From positions 39,749 through 103,748 of the forward strand of contig NZ_MLAQ01000007.1 in NCBI RefSeq assembly GCF_002272895.1: a stretch of DNA of 64,000 nucleotides. Reading direction: 5' to 3'. Shown here piece by piece: positions 7,635 to 17,278 of this stretch. The position numbers and the translations under genes are program-made. Position 1 is the stretch's first letter, and each line of letters opens with the position of its first letter. The stretch is from Helicobacter sp. 12S02232-10. Lineage in GTDB: Bacteria; Campylobacterota; Campylobacteria; Campylobacterales; Helicobacteraceae. The notes under the pieces were generated by a model. It was not told the DNA's origin, searched no databases, and worked only from the letters and a program-made list of their open reading frames with translations.

Positions 7635-8471
7635 TCATATCCACAAATTATCAAGCAGTCTTGTTTTGCCTACTTTTGCAGCTAATAAGACAATGCTTGC
7701 ATTTTTTCGAATTTCTTCAAGCGGGGCGAGATTATAATCACATATGGCAAGATAATCCAACTCAATGTTTTCAAGTACTTTTTTACCCGCTTCAATGAGT
7801 GAAGCACATTTTGTTTCACCTCTTTCAATGGCTTGAGAGATAATTTTGAGAGCATTTGGGATTTTGAGGGCGTTTTTTCTATCTTCTTGACTGAGATAAA
7901 TATTTCTTGAACTCATAGCCAATCCGTCGGCATCTCTTTGGGTTGGGCAGGCAATGATTTGAATCGGGAGAAAAAGATCTTGCACCATTCTTTTGATGAT
8001 CAATAGTTGTTGTGCATCTTTTTGTCCAAAATAGGCGTGATGGGGTTTGATGAGATGAAAAAGTTTTAAGACGATTGCCAATACGCCGTTAAAATGCCCT
8101 TCACGAATAAAACCTTCATAGACATACCCCATATTTTTGGGCGGATTGAGAGATATTTCATCGTGATTGGGATACATATCAGAAACTTGGGGAGCAAATA
8201 CTGCATCAACTCCATTTTCTTCACATAAACGTAGATCTTTTTGCATATCTCTAGGGTATTTGCTGAAGTCTTCATTAGGTCCAAATTGAGTAGGATTGAC
8301 AAAGATCGATACAATCGTGTGGGTATCTTTTTGTTTGGAGGCCTTAATGAGACTCAAATGACCTTCGTGCAAAGCTCCCATTGTAGGAACAAGTCCGATG
8401 TAAGAGTTTTGATTCAAGGTTTTTTGATAGCTGATGAGGTCTTTGATTGTGGGAAGAAGTAGGGTTTTCAT
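7635..8471 (-). CDS. panC: Pantothenate synthetase
   Basis: PanC condenses pantoate and beta-alanine with ATP in the coenzyme A pathway. The 278-residue protein has the nucleotide-binding signature 'PTMGALHEGHLSLI' (28-41) with the HxGH motif, 'FVNPTQFGPNEDFSKYPR', and 'MSSRNIYLS' as the KMSKS-like loop. It overlaps pyrF by 4 bases. The order panC after pyrF matches HP0006-HP0005. Confidence 0.96.
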   Translation of the reverse strand: MKTLLLPTIKDLISYQKTLNQNSYIGLVPTMGALHEGHLSLIKASKQKDTHTIVSIFVNPTQFGPNEDFSKYPRDMQKDLRLCEENGVDAVFAPQVSDMYPNHDEISLNPPKNMGYVYEGFIREGHFNGVLAIVLKLFHLIKPHHAYFGQKDAQQLLIIKRMVQDLFLPIQIIACPTQRDADGLAMSSRNIYLSQEDRKNALKIPNALKIISQAIERGETKCASLIEAGKKVLENIELDYLAICDYNLAPLEEIRKNASIVLLAAKVGKTRLLDNLWI

Positions 8472-9166
8472 TCTTTTAGTCCTTGTATGGTTTGAAGGAT
8501 TTTTTGAACGGTTTTAAGGGGATCTTCAGATTGATAAATGGGTCTGCCGATAACGATAAAATCCGAAAGAGCATTTTTTGCTTGTGCAAGATCAGCAACG
8601 CGTTTTTGATCGTTTGTGCTTTCATTAAAAGGGCGAATTCCAGGGGTGAGAGTTAAAAAATTCGGACTTGTTGCTTGTTTGATTGCAAGGCTTTCATAAA
8701 CCGAACATACTGCTCCATCAATCCCGCTTTCATACGCTATTTTTGCTAAGAGAGGCGCGTGTTTTTCTAAAGATGTATTATAAATGGTTTGAAAATCTTG
8801 TGAATCAAAGCTTGTGAGAGCAGTTACTCCAAATACCAAAGGACGTTTGGAGGAATTTTGCAGGCGTTCCATCACGCTTTGCATTCCTATTTTTCCGCTA
8901 CTTGTGTGCAAAGTGATCATATCGATGCCTGTTTTGGCACACTCTAGGGCAGCATCTGCCATTGTATTGGGGATGTCATAAAGTTTTAAGTCTAGAAAAA
9001 TTTTAAAATTCATATCAATTTTTTTTATCTCTTCAATAAAACCTGCGCCATCACGAATATAAGCCCGCAATCCAACTTTTACCCAGATATCTAATCCTCT
9101 AAGAATTCTTAGAAGTGTCAGATTTTTAGTCTTTTCTTCAAGGTCTAAAGCAACGCATAACTGCAT
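8468..9166 (-). CDS. pyrF: Orotidine 5'-phosphate decarboxylase
   Basis: PyrF performs the last step of UMP synthesis. The 232-residue TIM barrel begins 'MQLCVALDLEEK'. The catalytic signature is 'IFLDLKLYDIPNTM' with the Lys/Asp pair, and 'GVTALTSF' and 'TPGIRPF' form the phosphate-binding region. It sits one base after the DedA gene and overlaps panC, so the three genes look like one operon. Confidence 0.96.
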   Translation of the reverse strand: MQLCVALDLEEKTKNLTLLRILRGLDIWVKVGLRAYIRDGAGFIEEIKKIDMNFKIFLDLKLYDIPNTMADAALECAKTGIDMITLHTSSGKIGMQSVMERLQNSSKRPLVFGVTALTSFDSQDFQTIYNTSLEKHAPLLAKIAYESGIDGAVCSVYESLAIKQATSPNFLTLTPGIRPFNESTNDQKRVADLAQAKNALSDFIVIGRPIYQSEDPLKTVQKILQTIQGLKE

Positions 9167-9832
9167 TTATTTCCTTTTTCTTTTTTGGTATAAAATATAT
9201 CCTAATGCACTCATACAAACTATCACGAGGGTAATGAGCACGATATAATGCAAGCGTGATTTAATATCGGTTTCGTTTGCACCTAAAGGCTTTGTGGCAA
9301 ATGCTTCAATGATGCTTTGAGTATCGATTGTATCACCTAGCCATATGCCAATGTAATAGCCAAAAATTGTCAAGATCGCTACCCAGATTCCTGCGCCTGC
9401 TATGCTATAGATACAGAATTTGATCAGATTCATTTTTGCAAGACCTGCGGGCAAGGAGATATATTGTCTTACAGCAGGGATAAGTCTGCCTAAAAAGGTG
9501 CTGATTTCGCCGTGTTTTTGAAAATATTTTTCCATCTTTTTCATTGAATTCTCACTGAAAAAGAAGTATTTTCCATAAGAGACGATAAAACTTCTGCCAA
9601 ATTTTAAGGCAAGGTAATAATTAAATAAAGCCCCACTTAAGCTCCCTAAAATACCAAATCCGATAGCAATATAAATATTCATTTCCCCTTTATATGCTAA
9701 ATAGCCTGCTGGGATCATCACCACTTCAGATGGAAAAGGAAAAAAACTTGATTCCAAAAACATCATAATGAAGATACCAAAATATCCCAAACTCCCCACA
9801 GTTTCTACGATAAAGCTGATGATTTCTGACAA
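9167..9832 (-). CDS. DedA/SNARE-associated family membrane protein
   Basis: A 221-residue polytopic inner-membrane protein with the DedA core: 'LESSFFPFPSEVVMIPAGYLA' near the N-terminus and 'GRLIPAVRQYISLPAGLAKM' (about 111-130), the conserved arginine/glycine motif. DedA proteins act in membrane homeostasis and lipid flipping. It is inserted between carbonic anhydrase and pyrF, a position I do not recall being occupied in H. pylori. Confidence 0.88.
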   Translation of the reverse strand: MSEIISFIVETVGSLGYFGIFIMMFLESSFFPFPSEVVMIPAGYLAYKGEMNIYIAIGFGILGSLSGALFNYYLALKFGRSFIVSYGKYFFFSENSMKKMEKYFQKHGEISTFLGRLIPAVRQYISLPAGLAKMNLIKFCIYSIAGAGIWVAILTIFGYYIGIWLGDTIDTQSIIEAFATKPLGANETDIKSRLHYIVLITLVIVCMSALGYILYQKRKRK

Positions 9833-9894
9833 ACTCCGTCCTTTATGCGCAAGATTGAGCTAAATGCAAGTTTAGTATTATATGCTATTACTTT

Positions 9895-9900
9895 GGTATA
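9895..9900 (+). promoter_or_regulatory. -10 element of the carbonic anhydrase operon
   Basis: A perfect TATAAT in the divergent gap predicts a transcript start near 9907. This lies downstream of the ATG at 9882, so that ATG cannot be on the message. It supports the TTG at 9939 as the real start. Confidence 0.6.
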
Positions 9901-9938
9901 ATTCAAGACTTTTTAAAGCGTTTGAAGAAAGGTGCAGA

Positions 9939-10589
9939 TTGAGAGAGTTGTTTGAAGGAGCATTGAAATTTCAAGAAGATGATTATATCAAATATAAAGA
10001 TCTTTATGAAAGTTTAAAAATACACCAAGAGCCTCATACTTTATTTATTTCTTGCGTGGATTCTAGAGTGGTGCCAAATTTGATCACAAATACTTTGCCA
10101 GGGGATTTGTTTGTTGTGAGAAATATGGGAAATATTATCCCCCCTTACAGGGAAAATGACAATATGATTCGTGCAGGGTATTTAGCCACAACTGCTTCAA
10201 TCGAATACGCACTTAATATTTTGGGTATAAAAAACATTATCATTTGCGGGCATAGCAATTGCGGGGCTTGCAGTGCTATCTATGATCCTCCTGCTAAGCT
10301 TGAAAATGCCCCTTATGTTAAAAAATGGATCGAACTTTTAGAACCGGTGAAAAAAAAAGTTGCCGCTTTAAATCCAAGCAGTAAATCCAAGCAGATTTGG
10401 CTCACTGAACAGATTAATATTGAGCAACAACTTGAAAACTTGATGACTTATCCTTTTGTAGAAGAACGCTTTGATCGAGGGGAGTTAAATATTTATGGTT
10501 GGTATTATATTATTGAAACTGGTGAAATACTCAATTACAATATGATTACGCGTGAATTTAAACCTATCAATAAAGAGAAAAAGCAATGA
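9939..10589 (+). CDS. Beta-class carbonic anhydrase
   Basis: Interconverts CO2 and bicarbonate in the cytoplasm. The zinc/catalytic dyad motif is 'ISCVDSR' (Cys about 39), followed by 'RNMGNIIPP' and the zinc ligands in '[12 protein letters not shown]'. The TTG start at 9939 has GAAGAAAGG six bases upstream and gives about 216 residues. Its N-terminus '[16 protein letters not shown]' lines up with the H. pylori enzyme as I remember it. An in-frame ATG at 9882 lies upstream of the likely promoter. It overlaps kdsA by 4 bases and heads the CA-kdsA-ribH-nusB operon. Confidence 0.92.
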   Translation: MRELFEGALKFQEDDYIKYKDLYESLKIHQEPHTLFISCVDSRVVPNLITNTLPGDLFVVRNMGNIIPPYRENDNMIRAGYLATTASIEYALNILGIKNIIICGHSNCGACSAIYDPPAKLENAPYVKKWIELLEPVKKKVAALNPSSKSKQIWLTEQINIEQQLENLMTYPFVEERFDRGELNIYGWYYIIETGEILNYNMITREFKPINKEKKQ

Positions 10590-11392
10590 AAAAAATGGTA
10601 CTTTTAAGCGGTCCTTGCGTCATAGAAAGCTATGAAAATCTTTATGCTACAGCTTTAAAGCTAAAGCCTTTAGCTAGTGATCCAAAAATCGATTTTTATT
10701 TTAAAGCGAGTTTTGATAAAGCAAATCGAACGAGTCTTGAGAGCTATCGTGGTCCAGGTCTTGAGAGCGGTATGGAAATGCTTGCACAGATTAAAAAAGA
10801 GTTTGGTTATAAGATCATCACAGACATTCACGAAAGCTATCAGGCAAAGACAATAGCGATGGTGGCCGATATTATTCAGATACCAGCATTTTTGTGTAGG
10901 CAAACGGATTTGATTGTAGCGGTTGCTAAAACAGATAAAATCGTGAATATCAAAAAGGGTCAATTTATGAATCCTGCTGATATGAAATATTCTGTTCTTA
11001 AAGCTCTTCGTACAAGAGGCGGGGATGAGGTCAAATATAGTGAGGCTGAAAAATACGGTATTTGGCTTTGTGAGCGAGGATCAAGTTTTGGTTATGGAAA
11101 TTTGGTTGTAGATATGAGAAGCTTGGTTATTATGCGTGAATTCGCCCCAGTTATTTTTGATGCTACTCATAGCGTTCAAATGCCTGGAAGTTCTGGAGGA
11201 AAAAGCGGAGGGGATAGTTCATTTGTCCCTTATCTTGCTAGAGCTGCTGCAGCTGTGGGGGTAGATGGATTTTTTATGGAAACCCATTTAGATCCCAAAA
11301 ATGCCTTAAGTGATGGTCCTAATATGGTGCCTACGGATAAACTGCCTGAATTGGTGGGTCAAATTTTGGATATACAAGGAGTTTTGAAATGA
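10586..11392 (+). CDS. kdsA: 3-deoxy-D-manno-octulosonate 8-phosphate synthase
   Basis: KdsA makes KDO8P from arabinose 5-phosphate and PEP for LPS inner core. The 268-residue TIM barrel begins '[10 protein letters not shown]' and contains '[12 protein letters not shown]', '[15 protein letters not shown]' and '[19 protein letters not shown]'. It overlaps both neighbours by 4 bases, in the order HP0004-HP0003-HP0002. Confidence 0.97.
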   Translation: MKKMVLLSGPCVIESYENLYATALKLKPLASDPKIDFYFKASFDKANRTSLESYRGPGLESGMEMLAQIKKEFGYKIITDIHESYQAKTIAMVADIIQIPAFLCRQTDLIVAVAKTDKIVNIKKGQFMNPADMKYSVLKALRTRGGDEVKYSEAEKYGIWLCERGSSFGYGNLVVDMRSLVIMREFAPVIFDATHSVQMPGSSGGKSGGDSSFVPYLARAAAAVGVDGFFMETHLDPKNALSDGPNMVPTDKLPELVGQILDIQGVLK

Positions 11393-11856
11393 ATACTATA
11401 GAAGGTAAAATTGGCTTAAATGGAAATGAGAGGATTGCAATCATTGCTTCTAGATTTAACCATATTATTACAGATCGGCTTATAGAAGGGGCTGAAGATA
11501 GTTTTTTGCGTCATAATGGAGATAAGCAAAAACTTGATTTGATTTTGGTTCCAGGTGCTTATGAATTGCCTTTTGTTTTGGATAGGGTGCTTGATAGCAG
11601 AAAATACGATGGCATTTGTACTCTTGGAGCGATTATTCGTGGAGGAACGCCACATTTTGATTATGTCAGTGCAGAAGCTACAAAAGGCATTGCTAATACG
11701 ACTCTTAAATATACAACCCCTGTGAGTTTTGGTGTCTTGACTACAGACAGCGTGGAACAAGCAATTGAAAGAGCTGGAAGCAAGGCTGGGAATAAAGGTT
11801 TTGAAGCGATGAATGCATTGATTGAGCTTGTGAATCTCTATAAGCAGTTGGTTTGA
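11389..11856 (+). CDS. ribH: 6,7-dimethyl-8-ribityllumazine synthase
   Basis: RibH is the penultimate enzyme of riboflavin synthesis. At 155 residues it has '[14 protein letters not shown]' with the substrate-binding loop, '[23 protein letters not shown]' containing the catalytic histidine, and '[20 protein letters not shown]'. It overlaps kdsA by 4 bases, and nusB follows 3 bases later. Confidence 0.97.
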   Translation: MNTIEGKIGLNGNERIAIIASRFNHIITDRLIEGAEDSFLRHNGDKQKLDLILVPGAYELPFVLDRVLDSRKYDGICTLGAIIRGGTPHFDYVSAEATKGIANTTLKYTTPVSFGVLTTDSVEQAIERAGSKAGNKGFEAMNALIELVNLYKQLV

Positions 11857-11859
11857 TAG

Positions 11860-12261
11860 ATGGCGACAAGAACTCAGGCTAGGGAAGCTGTAGTAGGTTT
11901 ATTGTATGCCTATGACAGCGGGAATGTGAAAATTAAAGACTTTGCTGGGAGTATGTTGGAAGAAAAAAAGATTAAAAATAAACAACAAGAATTTGCACTA
12001 GGTCTTTTTGAGGGTGTTTTAACAAATCTTGAAGCACTTGATGGGATCATTAAAAGCCAGCTTAAAGATTGGGATTTTGAAAGACTTGGGGGTATGGAGA
12101 GATCTATTTTGCGTTTAGGTGCTTATGAGATCAAATTCACACAAACAGACATTCCTGTGATCATCAATGAAGCTGTAGAGCTTGGAAAAATATATGGTGG
12201 GGACAATGCCCCTAAGTTTATAAATGGGGTATTGGACGCACTTTCAAAGATTTCTAAATAG
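11860..12261 (+). CDS. nusB: Transcription antitermination factor NusB
   Basis: NusB, with NusE, binds boxA RNA to support rRNA antitermination. The 133-residue all-helical protein starts 'MATRTQAREAVVGLLYAYDSG' and has the typical 'ERLGGMERSILRLGAYEIKF...IPVIINEAVELGKIYGGDNAPKFINGVLD' C-terminal half. It is the last gene of the operon (HP0001 position) and is followed by an 11-bp hairpin. Confidence 0.95.
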   Translation: MATRTQAREAVVGLLYAYDSGNVKIKDFAGSMLEEKKIKNKQQEFALGLFEGVLTNLEALDGIIKSQLKDWDFERLGGMERSILRLGAYEIKFTQTDIPVIINEAVELGKIYGGDNAPKFINGVLDALSKISK

Positions 12262-12274
12262 TTTGAAATCTTTG

Positions 12275-12300
12275 AATAAATCTCATTTGTGAGATTTATT
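12275..12300. terminator. Bidirectional hairpin between nusB and the SPOR gene
   Basis: A perfect 11-bp stem (AATAAATCTCA with TGAGATTTATT) surrounds a TTTG loop between two convergent genes. The right arm contains the stop of the minus-strand SPOR gene. The U-tract is poor, so strength is uncertain. Confidence 0.55.
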
Positions 12301-13162
12301 TGATTTGAATATGTACAGGTTTGCCAATCTCAGTAGTAATTTTTAAAACATCTCTATTTGCATCTGTTCTTGATTGATAGGGTCCTATAAGGTATTTTGT
12401 AATGGTTTGTCCATTGATGAGAGATGTTTGTGTGCGGTAGTTGTATTTGCTGATTTTTTCAAGGAATTCTTTGTTGGGTGTTTTTGTAAATGCACCAATT
12501 TGCAAGTAATGCCCAGGTGAAGCTGCAGATCCGTTTTTGGCACTTGATGTTTTTACTGGTGTAGTTGCTGTAGATTTTTGTTTGGGTTTTTGTGCCGGAG
12601 GAGGGGTTTGTTTTTGGACTTTTTTGTCTTCGTGAGCTTTTGAAGCTAGGGGTTGTTTGGTGGGTTGTTTGGTTTCTTTTGTGACTTTTTTAGTCTCCTT
12701 GAGAGTTTCTTTTGCCTGAGGCTTTTGTTCAGGGGCATTGCTTTGAACATTTTGAGACACTAAGGGCTTTTCTTCTTTTGGTTGAACTTTTGCTTGATCG
12801 GTATTATTTTGTGAAGCTTCTTGATTGTTGGCTAATTGTTTTGATTTGATATCTTGAACGATTTTGTCAAACTTATTTTCCTCTTCTGTTTTAGACATAT
12901 CATCAATGGACATATTTTCAAAATCATCGTTATTATCAAGAGCTTCATTGCTATGCAACGCATCCATTTTTTCAATAGAAGTATCTGTAGTCATTGATTG
13001 CTCTTTGGGTTCTTCTCGAGTCATTTTCCAAAAAATAATCAATAAAATCAAGATAACCACAATCGCTATAATGATCATTAAGATCATTTTTTTAGTTTTT
13101 GATGATTGATGATTGTTCTCATCACCTAATAAAATCTTATTTAACTCTTTTTTTTCTTCCAT
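12296..13162 (-). CDS. SPOR-domain membrane protein
   Basis: A 288-residue single-pass protein. The cytoplasmic N-terminus (1-24) is followed by one helix (about 25-45, 'MILMIIIAIVVILILLIIFW'), then a low-complexity Lys/Gln/Pro-rich periplasmic linker (about 50-215). The C-terminal SPOR domain (about 217-288) starts 'GHYLQIGAFTKTPNKEFLEKI'. SPOR domains bind denuded septal glycan strands, so a role at the division site is likely. It is the last gene of the cvpA-lysS-glyA-DUF1882-SPOR run, matching HP0185. Confidence 0.8.
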   Translation of the reverse strand: MEEKKELNKILLGDENNHQSSKTKKMILMIIIAIVVILILLIIFWKMTREEPKEQSMTTDTSIEKMDALHSNEALDNNDDFENMSIDDMSKTEEENKFDKIVQDIKSKQLANNQEASQNNTDQAKVQPKEEKPLVSQNVQSNAPEQKPQAKETLKETKKVTKETKQPTKQPLASKAHEDKKVQKQTPPPAQKPKQKSTATTPVKTSSAKNGSAASPGHYLQIGAFTKTPNKEFLEKISKYNYRTQTSLINGQTITKYLIGPYQSRTDANRDVLKITTEIGKPVHIQIK

Positions 13163-13182
13163 TTTCTACTCCTTGTCATAAA

Positions 13183-13725
13183 TTAAAGATGTCTGGCCCA
13201 CGAAGCACCGCGTTCTTTTGCATAAACTTCATAGGGCAATACTAATATGTTGAATTCTTGAGGCATTTCATCATTGGGGAATACCCTCCATTCTATCGGA
13301 AAAGTTTGAGAAAGTTTCATTGAAAGCATTCTAGCAAGTCTTTTTCCTTCTCCCAATTCGGTGTGACCTTTGTGGATATAAAGATGAAGATGACCTGGAC
13401 TTTTTGAATGATAGGCCGTAAAGTTGATAAAACCTTCTTCTCTTAGCATTAATTGAGCCTTGTGGTAGAACTTTTCAGTATTTCTTCCATTGTAATCAAA
13501 AACAATGTTTTCAACTTTTGTTTCTTGAAGTATCAGAGAATGAGCAATTGTTATTTCTTTTTTAAAATGTTTCTGTATTAGAGAGCTTGTGAGCATAGAA
13601 TCCACTTTTTCAAATTTGTCAAAAAAAGTTTTGCCCATATGGGCAATCTTTTTACCCAATCCATCTTTTTTCTGATAATAACAAGATGTGTTCATTTTGA
13701 TCAGTTTTAAATCCATTTCGGTCAT
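13183..13725 (-). CDS. DUF1882-family conserved protein (HP0184-like)
   Basis: A 180-residue soluble protein of unknown function, conserved in Campylobacterota at this place after glyA. There is no signal peptide or membrane segment. A conserved-looking stretch '[29 protein letters not shown]' (about 97-125) is His-rich and could bind metal or nucleic acid, but I have no functional evidence. It overlaps the end of glyA by 4 bases, so it is translated with it. Confidence 0.75.
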   Translation of the reverse strand: MTEMDLKLIKMNTSCYYQKKDGLGKKIAHMGKTFFDKFEKVDSMLTSSLIQKHFKKEITIAHSLILQETKVENIVFDYNGRNTEKFYHKAQLMLREEGFINFTAYHSKSPGHLHLYIHKGHTELGEGKRLARMLSMKLSQTFPIEWRVFPNDEMPQEFNILVLPYEVYAKERGASWARHL

Positions 13726-14984
13726 AGATTCACTTTAAAAATAGGTTTTTCATAAGCTTTAAATCCTTTTGTCATTTGTTTGATTTCTTCTTTAATACGG
13801 CTTTGCAATGATGCATTGTTAATATCGTCAAGAATATCAGCAATTTTATTGCCGATCCATTCAAATTCGTTTTCTTTCATTCCTCTAGCTGTGAGTGCAG
13901 GGGAACCTATTCTGATTCCACTAGTAACAAAAGGACTTCTATGTTCGCCTGGAACGGTATTTTTATTGACGGTGATCCCTGCATTGCCAAGAGCAATATC
14001 GGCATCTTTACCACTGAAAGGTTTGTCTAAAAAACTCATCAAAATCAGATGGTTGTCTGTGCCGCCACTTACAAGATTATAACCCCTATTGATCAATACA
14101 TCTGCCATTTTTTTGATATTTGTTTTGATTTGTTTGGCATAGGCTTTCCATTGAGGTTTCAAATTTTCGCCAAAACCTATGGCTTTTGCAGCAATAATAT
14201 GCATCAATGGACCCCCTTGCAGACCTGGAAATACTGCTTTGTTGATTTTTTGGGATATTTCTTCATCATTTGTAAGGATTATTCCGCCTCTTGGACCTCG
14301 AAGGGTTTTGTGAGTGGTTGTGGTTACAATATGGCAATGGGGGAATGGATTGGGGTATTCATCTGCTACTACAAGACCTGCAATATGGGCTATATCCCCC
14401 ATCAGTAAAGCCCCGACACTATCTGCGATTTCTCTGAATTTTTTGAAATCAAGTTCGCGTGTATAGGCTGAAAATCCGCATACGATCATTTTAGGTTTAA
14501 TGACTTTAGCGTATTCGGCTACTTTTTCATAATTGATTCTTCCATCAAGCTCCACTCCATAGAAAAAACTTTGATAGATTTGTCCTGTTACGCTTACTTT
14601 TGCTCCGTGGGTTAAATGCCCGCCGTGGCTTAAATCCATTCCCAATATTTTATCATAGGGTTTGAGCAAGGCAGCATAGACGGCGCCATTGGCTTGACTG
14701 CCTGAATGTGGTTGGACATTTGCAAATGCACATCCAAATAGTTCTTTAGCCCTTTTGATGGCAATCGTTTCTATTTCATCTACAAATTCGCAACCCCCAT
14801 AGTATCTTTTTCCAGGATAACCTTCGGCGTATTTGTTTGTAAGGACACTTCCCATTGCCTCCATAACGCTTGGAAACGTATAGTTTTCACTCGCAATCAT
14901 TTCTAAATGATCGTTTTGTCTTTGAAGTTCTTTTTCAATAAGGGTGAAAATTTCTTTGTCTGAATGTTGCATAGAGTATTCCAT
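13722..14984 (-). CDS. glyA: Serine hydroxymethyltransferase
   Basis: GlyA is a PLP enzyme that converts serine and tetrahydrofolate to glycine and methylene-THF. It has 420 residues. The PLP lysine lies in '[15 protein letters not shown]', with '[14 protein letters not shown]' and '[10 protein letters not shown]' as cofactor contacts. The start is the ATG at 14984. Its RBS AAGGAA overlaps the lysS stop, whereas the second in-frame ATG (MQHSD) lacks an RBS. It lies in an operon with lysS upstream and the DUF1882 gene overlapping downstream. Confidence 0.97.
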   Translation of the reverse strand: MEYSMQHSDKEIFTLIEKELQRQNDHLEMIASENYTFPSVMEAMGSVLTNKYAEGYPGKRYYGGCEFVDEIETIAIKRAKELFGCAFANVQPHSGSQANGAVYAALLKPYDKILGMDLSHGGHLTHGAKVSVTGQIYQSFFYGVELDGRINYEKVAEYAKVIKPKMIVCGFSAYTRELDFKKFREIADSVGALLMGDIAHIAGLVVADEYPNPFPHCHIVTTTTHKTLRGPRGGIILTNDEEISQKINKAVFPGLQGGPLMHIIAAKAIGFGENLKPQWKAYAKQIKTNIKKMADVLINRGYNLVSGGTDNHLILMSFLDKPFSGKDADIALGNAGITVNKNTVPGEHRSPFVTSGIRIGSPALTARGMKENEFEWIGNKIADILDDINNASLQSRIKEEIKQMTKGFKAYEKPIFKVNL

Positions 14985-14987
14985 AGG

Positions 14988-16505
14988 CTATTCCTTTTCT
15001 TCTTGTGTGATTGAATCATCATAATTCATTTTAATTGGCTTCATTGCAGGAAACAGAATCACATCTTTGATTGTTTTTGAATCGGTTAATAACATTACAA
15101 GTCTGTCAATACCGATACCTTCCCCTGCTGTGGGAGCCATTCCGTATCCTAATGCCCAAACATAGTCTTCATCCATATATTGAGCCTCCTCATCTCCAGC
15201 ATCTTTGGCTTTAACTTGGGCTTTGAATCTTTCGAGTTGATCTAAAGGGTCGTTAAGCTCACTAAAGCCGTTGGCAATTTCTTTTCCCCCAATAAAGAGT
15301 TCAAATCTATCAGCAATTTGAGGATCGGTGTCGTTTCTTCGTGCTAAAGGGCTGATGTCAATGGGGTATTGTGTGATAAAAGTGGGGTTAATAAGCTTTG
15401 GTTCGACAAATTCATCAAATGCTTCGCTTAAAAGTTTTCCATAAGTCATTGTAGGATCGATTTTTATTTGATGGCTTTGGAGGAAAGCTTTGAGTTTGGT
15501 TTCATTTTCGATAACTTCTTTTGAGATGCCTCCAATTTCTTCTAAGGCTTTTTTATAAGGGATAATTTTAAAATCTTCAAAATCAATTTGATGTTGCCCG
15601 TGCTGAATTTTTTTAGGTAGATTGAGCTTCTCTAAAAGATAAGCAAATAGTTTTTGTGTCAGTCCAATCAAGTCTTCATAAGTTTTATATGCCCAATAAA
15701 ATTCAATCATTGTAAATTCAGGGTTATGTGAATGATCCATCCCTTCATTTCTGAAATTTCTATTGATCTCAAATACGGCTTCAAAACCACCCACAATAAG
15801 ACGCTTAAGATAGAGTTCAGGGGCAATTCTTAGATATCTTTCGACATCAAGAGCGTTGTGATGAGTGATGAAAGGCTTGGCGTTTGCTCCTCCAGGAATA
15901 GGGTGCAACATCGGTGTTTCAACCTCTAAAAATCCTTCTTCTTCAAAGAATTTTCTTATATTGGAGATGATGAGGCTACGTATTTTAAAGATTTCTTTTA
16001 CATTGGGATTGACAATGAGATCAAGATAGCGTTGTCTATATCTGAGTTCAATATCAGTGAGACCGTGAAATTTTTCAGGCAAAGGAATGATGGATTTGGT
16101 GAGTATTTTAAATTCTAAAGTATGAATACTGAGTTCCCCTGTTTTAGTAACAAAAGGATAGCCATAGACATTTACAATATCGCCAACTTCAAGATTTTTT
16201 TTTATCAAAATAAAATCTTCTCCAAGATCATTTTGAGACAAGTAGGCTTGGAGAATGCCGCTTTGGTCTTCGATCTTGATGAAGCAAGCCTTGCCCATTA
16301 AGCGCAAAAATTTTACCCTGCCAGCGACAGAGTATTTTTTTGAAGGGTCTTTTGGCTCTTCAAGGGTTTTGAGATGTTCGAAATTTTGGATAAATACAGC
16401 GTTTGAAATTGTTTTTTTCGCATCATTTCGGTAAGGATTCTTATTCTCTTGCTTTAAATCTTGGGCTTTTTGAATTCTTTGTTTTATGTATTGGTTTTCG
16501 AACAT
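14988..16505 (-). CDS. lysS: Lysyl-tRNA synthetase (class II)
   Basis: A 505-residue class II synthetase. An N-terminal OB fold (about 50-160, '[19 protein letters not shown]') binds the anticodon. Motif 1 is around '[21 protein letters not shown]', motif 2 is '[20 protein letters not shown]', and motif 3 is '[20 protein letters not shown]'. It lies between cvpA and glyA with gaps of a few bases, as in HP0182. Confidence 0.97.
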   Translation of the reverse strand: MFENQYIKQRIQKAQDLKQENKNPYRNDAKKTISNAVFIQNFEHLKTLEEPKDPSKKYSVAGRVKFLRLMGKACFIKIEDQSGILQAYLSQNDLGEDFILIKKNLEVGDIVNVYGYPFVTKTGELSIHTLEFKILTKSIIPLPEKFHGLTDIELRYRQRYLDLIVNPNVKEIFKIRSLIISNIRKFFEEEGFLEVETPMLHPIPGGANAKPFITHHNALDVERYLRIAPELYLKRLIVGGFEAVFEINRNFRNEGMDHSHNPEFTMIEFYWAYKTYEDLIGLTQKLFAYLLEKLNLPKKIQHGQHQIDFEDFKIIPYKKALEEIGGISKEVIENETKLKAFLQSHQIKIDPTMTYGKLLSEAFDEFVEPKLINPTFITQYPIDISPLARRNDTDPQIADRFELFIGGKEIANGFSELNDPLDQLERFKAQVKAKDAGDEEAQYMDEDYVWALGYGMAPTAGEGIGIDRLVMLLTDSKTIKDVILFPAMKPIKMNYDDSITQEEKE

Positions 16506-16509
16506 AGCT

Positions 16510-17154
16510 TTATTCCTGCGTTTTTTCTTTGATTTGAGAAGGAATGTTTTTATAGATGCTTTCGGCTGAATTTTTAATGGAATCGGTGATGTTTTGGTTG
16601 GTTTCTTCTATGGTTTTTTGGGCTGAATCTGTTGCAGGTTGGCTAATATTTTTTATATTGTTTGCAGTTTCTTGAACGCTTTGGAGCTTCATAACAGAGG
16701 AAGAGATTGTGTTCATAATGCCATAGATTTTACTATTTTGACTCATATGTACATCAAGTTCTTTCATAAAATTCAGTTTGGAAATTCCAAAAAGAATAAA
16801 ACCGATGATTAAAAATACCTTGCAACACGAAAAAATGAAACCGAGTGTTTTATCTACAATTGCAAAGTCGCTGATTTTAACGAATTTGCCAATAATCACG
16901 CCCAAAATCAAAAAAGTCACCCAAATAACTGCTAAAATAATTACAAAACCTATGAGGCTTGCAAGAGAAACACTATTGAAATTATGGATATTTGTTGTGA
17001 ACCAATTCCCCATACTAGAGGCAAATCTCGAAGCGAAAAAAACTCCAAGTACGATGCCTAATACGCCCGAAATTTCATTTACAAACCCGTTGTAAAACCC
17101 TCTTAGTCCTATTATTATGATGATAACGATCAATATCAAGTCTATATAGCTCAT
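16510..17154 (-). CDS. CvpA family inner-membrane protein
   Basis: A 214-residue protein with about four N-terminal membrane helices (to about residue 125), starting '[30 protein letters not shown]', which is the CvpA signature, then a soluble helical tail (about 130-214). CvpA proteins affect envelope homeostasis and, in enterics, colicin V production. It is the first gene of the run to lysS, corresponding to HP0181. Confidence 0.82.
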   Translation of the reverse strand: MSYIDLILIVIIIIIGLRGFYNGFVNEISGVLGIVLGVFFASRFASSMGNWFTTNIHNFNSVSLASLIGFVIILAVIWVTFLILGVIIGKFVKISDFAIVDKTLGFIFSCCKVFLIIGFILFGISKLNFMKELDVHMSQNSKIYGIMNTISSSVMKLQSVQETANNIKNISQPATDSAQKTIEETNQNITDSIKNSAESIYKNIPSQIKEKTQE

Positions 17155-17278
17155 TTGTTACCTGTAATTTTCAGTTTTAAAAGGCTATCATTCTACAATA
17201 AATAAGCTAAAAATAAAAATTGTGACCCAAAAATTGAAATTTTGTTTTTTGCATCAAGATATTAAATTTGAGAGAGAT

